Shown here in pieces: positions 56,256 to 64,000 of a stretch of 64,000 nucleotides of DNA; the first letter of the stretch is position 1; the number at the start of each line of letters is the position of its first letter. The DNA is from Calamus simplicifolius (taxonomy: Eukaryota; Streptophyta; Magnoliopsida; Arecales; Arecaceae): NCBI GenBank assembly GCA_900491605.1, contig UESW01003831.1, forward strand, positions 1,362,726 to 1,426,725, in the 5' to 3' direction. Below the pieces are notes generated by a model. The model saw nothing but the letters and a program-made list of their open reading frames with translations, made no database searches and had not been told where the DNA came from. The translations under genes were made by a program, and so were the position numbers.

Positions 56256-57857
56256 ATGGCTCCAGTTGAATTGAAAGAATTGAAAAGTCAGTTACAAGAA
56301 TTATTGGATAAAGGGTTTATTAGACCCAGTATATCACCATGGGGTGCACCAGTGTTGTTTGTGAAGAAAAAGGATGGTACCTTGAGGTTGTGTATAGACT
56401 ATAGACAGTTGAACAAGGTGACCATTAGAAACAATTATCCATTGCCAAGGATCGATGATTTGTTTGATCAGCTGCAGGGGGCAGCAGTGTTTTCAAAGAT
56501 TGATCTGAGATCTGGGTATCATCAATTGAGAATAAAGAATGAGGATATATCTAAGACTGCTTTCAGGACCAGATATGGTCATTATGAGTTCTTGGTGATG
56601 CCATTTGGCTTGACAAATGCTCCAGCTGCTTTTATGGGTCTGATGAATCAAGTATTTCAAGAGTATCTAGATAAATTTGTGATAGTATTCATTGATGACA
56701 TCTTGATTTATTCTAGAAGTAGTGAAGAGCATGAACAGCATCTGAGGACAGTTTTGCAGATATTAAGAGAAAAGCAATTATATGCAAAGTTTAGTAAAAG
56801 TGAATTTTGGCTGGATAAGGTAAAGTTCTTGGGACATGTAGTTTCAGCCGAAGGTATTATGGTAGATCCTCAAAAGATTGAAGCTATAGTGAATTGGGTA
56901 TCACCTACCAATCAGACTGAGGTGAGGAGTTTCTTGGGGCTAGCAGGATATTATAGAAGATTTATAGAAAATTTCTCGATTTTGGCTTCTCCTATGACTA
57001 AGCTGCTTAGAAAGAATATCAAGTTTGATTGGTCTAATGAATGCCAGAAGAGTATGGATGAATTGAAAAAGAGATTAACCTCAGCCCCAATCCTAATACT
57101 ACCTGATAGTGCCAGTGATTATGTGATCTATAGTGATGCCTCATTGAAGGGTTTGGGGTGTGTTTTAATGCAGAATGGGAAAGTAGTGGCTTATATATCT
57201 AGACAGTTGAGATCCCATGAAAAGAATTACCCCACCCATGATTTGGAGTTAGCTGCTGTTATATTTGCATTGAAGGTTTGGAGGCACTACTTGTATGGAA
57301 GAAGATGCCAAATATTTACTGATCATAAGAGCTTGAAATATATTTTGACCCAGAAGGAATTGAATTTAAGGCAGAGAAGATGGATTGAATTGATTAAAGA
57401 CTATGATTGCACTATTGAGTATCACCCAGGGAAAGCTAATGTTGTGGCTGATGCCTTGAGTCGAAAGTCTATGGCCACATTGGCTTCTATCAGAACCGTA
57501 CAGCTGCCCTTGATGATTGAGTTAAGAAGGTTAGATGCAGAGCTAGCTGTAGAAGAATTAGGAGCCTTGTTGGCTACTTTCAGAGTGAGACCCCAAATGC
57601 TAGAAGAAATAAGAGAAGCTCAGTTGCTAGATCTACATTTGCTTAAAGCTAGAGATTTAATTCAGAGTGGGTCTCAGTCAGAGTTTTCTGTTAGAGGTGA
57701 TGGAGTGTTATTATTCAAGGGCAGAGTTTGTGTGCCAGCTATGGAATCAGTGAAAGATCAGATTTTAAGGGAAGCACATAGCTCAGCTATTCAATGCATC
57801 CAGGTAGTACTAAGATGTATAGAACTATCAAACAGAATTACTGGTGGAATGGTATGA
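56256..57857 (+). CDS. pol: Reverse transcriptase and RNase H of the Del/Tekay element
   Basis: The longest undamaged frame in the window (533 codons). RT: KGFIRPSISPWGAPVLFVKK, RLCIDYRQLNKVTIRNNYPL, FSKIDLRSGYHQL (catalytic Asp), EFLVMPFGLTNAPAAF and FIDDILIYS (catalytic Asp pair, about 56689-56715). RNase H: YVIYSDASLKGLGCVLMQNG, HDLELAAVIFALKVWRHYLY and FTDHKSLKYIL, ending YHPGKANVVADALSRK. The integrase N-terminus begins in this frame (LREAHSSA) and is lost by a frameshift near 57792. All RT and RNase H catalytic residues are present, but without its neighbours the product is not a functional Pol. The true upstream start is in gag-pol; the ATG at 56256 is internal. Confidence 0.93.
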   Translation: MAPVELKELKSQLQELLDKGFIRPSISPWGAPVLFVKKKDGTLRLCIDYRQLNKVTIRNNYPLPRIDDLFDQLQGAAVFSKIDLRSGYHQLRIKNEDISKTAFRTRYGHYEFLVMPFGLTNAPAAFMGLMNQVFQEYLDKFVIVFIDDILIYSRSSEEHEQHLRTVLQILREKQLYAKFSKSEFWLDKVKFLGHVVSAEGIMVDPQKIEAIVNWVSPTNQTEVRSFLGLAGYYRRFIENFSILASPMTKLLRKNIKFDWSNECQKSMDELKKRLTSAPILILPDSASDYVIYSDASLKGLGCVLMQNGKVVAYISRQLRSHEKNYPTHDLELAAVIFALKVWRHYLYGRRCQIFTDHKSLKYILTQKELNLRQRRWIELIKDYDCTIEYHPGKANVVADALSRKSMATLASIRTVQLPLMIELRRLDAELAVEELGALLATFRVRPQMLEEIREAQLLDLHLLKARDLIQSGSQSEFSVRGDGVLLFKGRVCVPAMESVKDQILREAHSSAIQCIQVVLRCIELSNRITGGMV

Positions 57858-59033
57858 AAAAGGAGATAGCTGAGTATGTATCTAAGTGTTTGGTGTGTCA
57901 GCAGATTAAGGCTGAACATCAGTGTCCAGCTGGAAAGCTTCAGCCTCTGTTTGTGCCAGAGTGGAAATGGGAGCATATAACTATGGATTTCGTTGTAGGA
58001 CTCCCAAAGACCAGAAGGGGCAATGATGCTATATGGGTGATAGTTGATAGATTGACTAAGTCTGCTCATTTTTGCCTATTAAGATTGTCTTTACCTTGGA
58101 TATGTTAGCAGAATTATATGTGCATGAAATTGTGAGTAGGCATGGTGTGCCAGTATCGATAGTATCAGATAGAGATCCAAGGTTCACATCTCAATTTTGG
58201 GCAGAATTACAGAAAGCTTTGGGGACTAAATTGAGGTTCAGTACAGCATTTCATCCCCAAACCGATGGTCAGTCAGAAAGAACCATCCAGACACTGGAGG
58301 ATATGCTGAGAGCTTGTGTCATGGAATTTTCTGGTAGCTGGATGATCATCTACCTTTAATAGAGTTTGCTTACAATAACAGCTACCATTCTAGCATTGAT
58401 ATGGCACCATATGAGGCCTTGTATGGGAGAAAATGTAGAACTCCAGTGTGTTGGGATGAGGAGGGAGAGAGAAGGCTGTTAGGCCCTGAGTTAGTGCAAC
58501 TTACAGCAGATCAAGTTAAAATTATAAGAGCTAAATTAAAGGCAGCCCAGGATAGACAGAAGAGCTATGCAGATAAAAAGCATAGAGAGGTAAAGTTTGA
58601 AGTTGGAGATAGAGTCTTTCTGAAGGTATCTCCTTGGCGAGGTATTATGAGATTTGGAAAGAAAGGCAAGTTGAGTCCCAGGTATATTGGACCCTATGAA
58701 ATTCTGGAAAGAGTTGGGACACTAGCTTATAGATTGGCTTTACCTCCAGAGTTATCTCAGATTCATAATGTATTTCATGTATCAATGCTTAGGAGGTATG
58801 TGCCGGATTCCTCTCATGTGATTCAGTCTGAGACTATAGAGTTACAGGGGGATTTATCATTTGCAACAGAACCAGTGAAGATCTTGAGTAGGGAGATTAA
58901 GCAGCTCCGCAGTAAAAGAATTCCATTAGTTAAGGTGCAATGGTTAAATCATCAAAAAGAGGAGGCTACATGGGAGCGAGAGGATGAGATGAGATTGAAG
59001 TACCCCCATCTATTTAAAAATATATCTAGCTAA
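57794..59033 (+). pseudogene. Integrase with chromodomain of the Del/Tekay element
   Basis: The zinc region continues as HPGSTKMYRTIKQNYWWNGM and CLVCQQIKAEHQ. The core has EHITMDFVVGLPK (first Asp), then, after a frameshift near 58075, SIVSDRDPRFTSQFWAELQK (second Asp) and HPQTDGQSERTIQTLEDMLR (Glu). Another shift near 58340 leads to APYEALYGRKCRTPVCWDE, GDRVFLKVSPWRG and LSPRYIGPYEILERVG. The C-terminus (about 58866-59020) has the chromodomain pattern VKILSREIKQLRSKRIPLVK followed by VQWLNHQKEEATWEREDEM. Chromodomains of this group direct integration to marked chromatin. Three frameshifts inactivate it. Confidence 0.9.
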
Positions 59034-59053
59034 ATTTTGAGGACGAAATTTCT

Positions 59054-59067
59054 TAAGAGGGGGAGAA
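59054..59067 (+). other. Polypurine tract of Del
   Basis: AAGAGGGGGAGAAT immediately before the 3' LTR TGTAAC. Confidence 0.85.
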
Positions 59068-60237
59068 TTGTAACATCCTGAAAACCTTAATTTATGGCAT
59101 TTTCATTTGAAATGAAAGTCAGAAAGTTTTAGTAAATGTGGTGTGTTGACCTTTTGATAAATGTAAAGAGAAGAAATTTTTGGAGTAAATAAGTATATTT
59201 CTGAATGTTAATGAGTTTGATTTAAGAAATTGAGAGACTTAAGTTTTAATGGGTTTAAATCACAAGAAAAATCAAGTTTAGTTTGAGTTTTATCCTAAAA
59301 TGATGTTTTTAGTGGTTGGAGTCGACCCTAATCAGAGTGGAGTCGACTCCGGCACGGTTTTAAACTTTTGGCACGCTTAGGAGTGACCCCTACTTTTCAG
59401 GAGTCGACCCCTACTTTTCTGGAGTCGACCCCTATTTCTGCTGGAGCCGACTCCCAATCTGTTCGAGTCGACTCCAAGACGGCAGGTTTTTCTGAGTTAA
59501 ATCTTGAGAAATTCATATTTAATCCGTTTCAAGTCCGATTTGGATGCCGTTTGAACCGTTGGATTTCTAAAATCGAGTTCTTCAAGATGGTAAAGTCTTT
59601 TATTAGAAATGTTGCATAAAAGTATCGATTTAAGTAAAAAATGATAATCTAGGCTATAAATCGATTAAAAAAATGCTATATCAGGGGCAAAATGGGAAAA
59701 GGCTCCGATGTCAATTGCTAATTGTGTTAAGGGCAACTTGGAAAGAAAATAAGGGCAAAATATCATGGTTATAAGTGATCCACGTGTTTTCTAAAAAGCG
59801 TGCGTTAAGAGTGTTTGAGGGCAAAAGGGAGATTTGGCATGCCTTAACCCTTAAGTTTCCAATGACTTGGTCCCCAAGTCATTAGAGAAAAAGGAAAACG
59901 TGGGTTCAGCTAGAGAAAAGAAAGAAAGAAAGAAAGAGAGAAAGAAGAGGAGAAAAGAGAGGAAGAGGAAGAAGAAGAAGAAGAAAAAGGAGGAAGGAAG
60001 AGAAAGGGAAAGGGAAGCTTGGGGTTTGTGCTCGACTCCAAGTAAGCTATAGCTTCCCTAGATCTTGTATGACTTTAGATTTTCTTAGATTAGTGTATTT
60101 TGAGGTAATAGTAGAAGTAATCTTGAGTAGAAAGGGTGGAAGAAAATAATGAGATATTAGAGGATAGATCATGTATGCATGCATGGTTCGTGGGAGAACC
60201 TCGTGTAGAGGTAATCCTAATAGCTATCATATCTATA
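59068..60237 (+). repeat. 3' LTR of the Del/Tekay element, left 1170 bp
   Basis: Closely matches 51202-52375, then is cut by the second Sirevirus after ATCATATCTATA. The remaining 1.7 kb should follow that Sirevirus off-window. Confidence 0.92.
59319..59474. repeat. GAGTCGACTC-type palindrome cluster (Del 3' LTR)
   Basis: The same seven sites as 51454-51610; one site has lost bases (GGAGTGACCCC). Confidence 0.88.
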
Positions 60238-61889
60238 TGTTGAGAAATTATTGAAACATAATTGCCCCAACTTATTGATTTTGATGATTTCCAAAAGACA
60301 TTGCTTTACTTTCTAAAAGGCTATGAACATGATAAGTCAATAAATGAAATATTCTTACTATGAGCAATTTCAAATTGGAAACTATGAACTATTAAAAATA
60401 TAATGAGTTTCTTGAATCAATTGAATATATGTTTCAGTGAGCTATACTTATGAATTCAAAAATGATTTTCTATACCAATCTTTTAAAGATCAATGACTTA
60501 ATGAAAATGCTTTGAAATTGAGCATTACTGTTAAATCAACATTATCTAAGTCATATTTATATTTCAAAGTTGGTTGGGATGATTTTCAAAGCAAATCAGA
60601 ATGTTTTCTGATTTTTGTATCAGTCCCGAGCCGACTCGAGAGTTTCCGAGTCGACCCCTGAACTTTCTCGAGCCGACTCATGACTGTGCGAGCCGACTCG
60701 ACTCAGACGGCAGAAAGACTCATTTTTGAGTGCCTCTCGAGTCGACTCCCAGCTTTTCGCGAGTCGACCCCTGAAAGTCACGAGTCGACTCCCAGATTTT
60801 CACGAGTCGACCCCTGGAGACTCACTTTTTGGTGCGTTCTGGATTCGATTGCTCGAGCCGACTCGCACAGTACCCGAGCCGACTCCCCGAAATCTGGGCG
60901 ATAATTTTTGAGTTGACACATCAGCTCCAACGGTTAGATTTTAAATAACGGCTATTTTTCCTTGACTCTAACGGATATATTTTTGCAGATTCTATAAATA
61001 GAGGAGTTCTTTTCAAATCAAAACAGAAGAGAGAAAATCAAAAAGGGAGAAAAGAATATCATTTGAAAAGAGGGAAAAACAGAGCATTCTTGGAAAAATC
61101 TTTTAGCTCAACGAAGAGAGATTCAAAAGGAGTGAAATCCAAGAGTGAGATTCGTGCACTCCAGAGCTACATTCTACAAAAGATTCAAGAGGAGATCCCA
61201 ACGCTTTCAAGAGCAAATCAAAGATCTTCCACATTCAAGAAAAAGGGAAAAAGCTTCAACCCAACTCCAAAGCTCAAATCTGTGAAGAATCGGTGCTGAG
61301 GCCTGATTCAACATCAAGAGGAGTTGAAGGAAGGAAACCAAAGAAGCCAAGCCAGCTCTCAAGCTCTAAATATTCAGGCTTTTCTAAACTCAATTTCTAT
61401 TTTGAAATATCTGCTCAAAAAGGAGCTGCTTGTAATTAAACTCATTTTATTTGTTTGTGTCTAGTTTAATCTGAGGGATTAAACTAGAGGAGGTTGTTAA
61501 ACCTCGGTACAAGCTAGGTATAGCTTGTGTTTGGGTTTGGTGCCGGTGAGCCCGTGTAAAATCGGCTGGGTTCGTTGTGATCCCGGAAAAACAACAAGTT
61601 TGAGTTGTGAACTTGTAAAACAACTCGGCTGTAATCTAGAGAGATTATAGTGTGGACCCAAGTGAGTCTTGGGAGTGGACGTAGGTGTTGATTGCACCGA
61701 ACCACTATAAAATATCTTGTGTTTGCCGTGCTTAATTGTCTCTTCTCTATCTCTCATATACTTGTGTTTGTGCTTTGCTGATTAGTTGATCCCTTCACTT
61801 GCACATCTCAATTTAAATTGTTTAAAAGGCTTAAATTTTTTAAGAACCCAATTCACCCCCCCCCTCTTGGGTTGCCATCTGGGCCAACA
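60238..61889 (+). repeat. 5' LTR of Sire-2
   Basis: TGTTGAGAAATTATTG...CCAACA, 1652 bp. TATAAATA at 60993-61000. The first 300 bp diverge strongly from Sire-1 while the ends and the TATA region agree. Confidence 0.9.
60628..60885. repeat. GAGTCGACTC-type palindrome cluster (Sire-2 LTR)
   Basis: About ten GAGCCGACTC, GAGTCGACTC and GAGTCGACCCC words with order and spacing similar to Sire-1. Confidence 0.88.
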
Positions 61890-61891
61890 AT

Positions 61892-61903
61892 TGGTATCAG
61901 AGC
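61892..61903 (+). other. Primer binding site (initiator Met-tRNA) of Sire-2
   Basis: TGGTATCAGAGC, two bases after the LTR end. Confidence 0.95.
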
Positions 61904-61952
61904 AAAGTGCTCATTTAGAGTTTGATCTCACGATCAAGAGCTAAAGGTCATT

Positions 61953-63700
61953 ATGGCAACACAAAGTGGTTCTAGTTTGCTGAAGGTCATTCTACGAATA
62001 GACCTCCACTTTTTAATGGCTCAAACTATTCTTATTGGAAAGCTAGAATGAGGATATTCATTCAAGCTTCTGATTATGAGCTTTGGGGTGTTATATTAAA
62101 TGGACCTAGTACACCCACACACCTTATTGATGGCACTATTGTTCCAAAGCCCGAAAGGGATTGGAATGATAATGATAGGAGAATGGCTCAACTTAATGCC
62201 AAAGCCATTAATATCTTATATTGTTCCTTAGACTCAAATGAATTCAACCGCATCTCTACTTGTAATTCCGCTAAAGAAATATGGGATAGGTTGGAAGTTA
62301 CACATGAAGGAACAAACCAAGTAAAAGAATCAAAGATAAATATTTAGTTCATAAATATGAATTGTTCACAATGGAACAAACTGAAACCATCACATGCATG
62401 TTCACTAGATTCACCGATATTGTGAATGGTTTGAAAAGTTTAGGAAAAGTTTATACTAATGCTGATCTTGTTCGCAAAATACTCAGGTCATTGCCAAGAT
62501 CGTGGGAAGCAAAAGTCACAGCAATCCAAGAAGCCAAAGACCTCAATGCACTACCCTTAGAGGAGCTTCTAGGATCTCTCATGACCCACGAATTGACAAT
62601 GAGGCAGCATATTGAGGAGGAAACTAAAAAGAAGAAAACCATTGCTCTAAAGGCTGCAAAAGATGTGGAAGAGAGCAGCAGTGATGATAGTGATGAAGAT
62701 AATGATGAAACTGCTCTTTTGGCCAAGAAGTTCAGAAGATTTTTGAGGAAAAAGAAACCCTTCCAAAAACGAAAATTTGGAAATAAAATGGAAGGAGAAA
62801 GGAAAAGGAAAAGAAAGATAAGGACAAGGACAAAGAGAAAGACCCCTTGATCTGTTATGAGTGTAAGAAACCGGGGCATTATCGATATGATTGTCCACAA
62901 TTGAAAAAGACCTTCAAGAAAAAGAAGAAGGCATATGTTGCAACATGGACTGACAGCAATGAATCTTCTTCCGAAGAAGAAGAACAAAAAGAGGTTGCAA
63001 ATATTTGCTTCATGGCCAACGACGACGACAATGATGAGGTAAGCACCGAAACCCCCGATGATGAATTTACATTTGATGAAATGTTTGAAGCTTTCAATGA
63101 ATTGATGATTGATTTTAAAGTTTTGAAAAAGAAATATAAAGTTTTGAAAACTGAAAACTTAAATTTAGTTAAGGAGAAAAATGAATTAAGTCTTGTACTT
63201 AAAGATTTAAAAGATAAAGAAGAAACTTCTCTTAATGAAGAAAATGATTTTACTCATAAGATTGATTTGCTAAAATCTGAGAATGAAAAATTAATTAAAG
63301 AAAAAGAATCAATCTCAAATGAAAATGATTGTTTAAAGAAAGAAGTCAAAAAATATAAAGACATTGTTGAGAAATTTACTTTAAGCTCAACTAAATTAAA
63401 CATGATTCTAGATAGTCAAAAGGCTGTTTTTGACAAAGCTGGGCTAGGATATAACACTTTAAGAAAACAAAATCATTAAAAAATATTTTTGTAAAAGCTA
63501 ACCAAAGTAATATTACTTGTTTTAAATGCAATCAAAAAGGACACAAATCCTTCGAATGTAAAACCTTAATGAACAACAAGAAATTAAAAAATATTAAAAC
63601 TAAGAAAATATGGGTTCCGAAAGGAACAATTTTTATTGCTGCTAACCATGAAGGACCCAAGAAAGCTTGGGTACCTAAGCATAAAGTTTGATGATATTGC
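61953..63700 (+). pseudogene. gag: gag of Sire-2
   Basis: Starts ATG 61953 (MATQSGSS); a base is missing in AGTTTGCTGAAGG compared with Sire-1. Long correct segments: 62048-62347 (RMRIFIQASDYELWGVILNG), 62362-62850 (FTDIVNGLKSLGKVYTNADL, LEELLGSLMTHELTMRQHIE, Lys-rich tail) and 62847-63479 (knuckle CYECKKPGHYRYDC, acidic stretch, long Lys/Glu coiled coil). A second knuckle CFKCNQKGHKSFEC (about 63518-63560) is in another frame. Gag forms the particle and binds RNA through the knuckles. Better preserved than Sire-1 but with at least four frameshifts as given. Confidence 0.87.
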
Positions 63701-63705
63701 AGGAA

Positions 63706-64000
63706 TGTCTTGTGGCCAAAAGATCAAACAAGAAGTGGTATCTTGATAGCGGCTGCTCAAGACATATGACGGGTGACAAAGAGGAATTCATCACCCTAGA
63801 AGAAAATGTTGGTGGAGTTGTGACATTTGGCGATAACGGTAAAGGTCAAATTTTGGGCCTTGGTAAAGTTCGCATAACTCCATCTATAGTAATTGATAAT
63901 GTACTTTATGTTAATGGTTTGAAGCATAATCTAATTAGCATAAGTCAATTATGTGATAAAAACTTTAATGTTTCTTTTAAATCTTCTTTATGCACTGTAA
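63706..64000 (+). CDS. pol: Protease region of Sire-2 pol, cut by window edge
   Basis: ECLVAKRSNKKWYLDSGCSR with the catalytic DSG, then GVVTFGDNGKGQILGLGKVR, VIDNVLYVNGLKHNLISISQ and LCDKNFNVSF. Open to the last base, so the break seen in Sire-1 near 32900 is absent here. Confidence 0.85.

Larger units (their letters stand above)
51202..60237 (+). mobile_element. Ty3-gypsy chromovirus, Del/Tekay lineage, inserted in Tat-2
   Basis: 5' LTR 51202-54069, Met-tRNA primer site, gag with a CCHC knuckle, protease, RT, RNase H, integrase and a C-terminal chromodomain, polypurine tract, and the first 1170 bp of the 3' LTR before the second Sirevirus interrupts it. The TGTAACATCC start, the 2.9-kb LTR and the chromodomain indicate Del/Tekay. 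Left flank TCCGA (51197-51201); the matching flank should be off-window. Confidence 0.92.
60238..64000 (+). mobile_element. Second Sirevirus, 5' part (Sire-2), inserted in the Del 3' LTR
   Basis: 5' LTR, Met-tRNA primer site, gag and the start of pol; continues past the right edge. Related to Sire-1 throughout but a separate insertion, with a diverged LTR U3 and U5. Confidence 0.92.

Noticed and set aside
62451..62987. 178-codon minus-strand hydrophobic frame (also 62647-62898)
   Set aside because: Antisense of the Lys-rich gag of Sire-2; the apparent membrane segments come from reverse-complemented Lys codons.

Overview
This is plant nuclear DNA, most likely from a monocot. It carries intron-rich genes with GT-AG junctions, a GC-rich first exon of a plant-type glycosyltransferase 14 gene beside AT-rich introns, and typical plant retroelements (Tat and Del/Tekay Ty3-gypsy, Sirevirus and another copia, RTE LINEs, a Tourist-like MITE). 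I cannot name the species. Only two host genes are visible; about three quarters of the window is transposable element.

Layout. 1-3053: minus-strand GT14 gene, of which only coding exon 1 (2555-3053) lies in the window. 3054-5075: its upstream DNA, AT-rich, with a degenerate tandem repeat. 5076-15623: a complete but decayed Tat-lineage gypsy element on the + strand, with 1.57-kb LTRs, gag-pol with an added archaeal-type RNase H, and a 140-bp tandem array before the 3' LTR. 15624-19641: non-coding DNA with a 304-bp Tourist-like MITE. 19642-27479: a six-exon + strand gene for a 328-residue conserved plant protein of uncertain function. Its introns hold four RTE-LINE insertions, each with a target-site duplication.

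28834-47606: a minus-strand copia element (target duplication TAATG) whose 3' LTR was later split by a complete Sirevirus (29274-39665, target duplication AAAAT). A 5S rRNA-derived sequence lies next to the copia 5' LTR. 47612-49188: non-coding. 49189-64000: a three-level nest. A minus-strand Tat element (3' LTR 49189-50614 plus an antisense ORF) was interrupted by a Del/Tekay chromovirus at 51202, whose 3' LTR was interrupted by a second Sirevirus at 60238. That Sirevirus runs off the right edge.

The retroelement genes show the usual order and motifs, but all carry stops or frameshifts as given. Many frameshifts fall in homopolymers, so part of the decay may be sequencing error. The most unusual signals are: clusters of GAGTCGACTC-type palindromes shared by the LTRs of two different superfamilies (Sirevirus copia and Del gypsy); a hairpin array in a Tat LTR whose stem arms co-vary; an antisense ORF with its own TATA box; and the 5S-derived sequence at a copia LTR junction.
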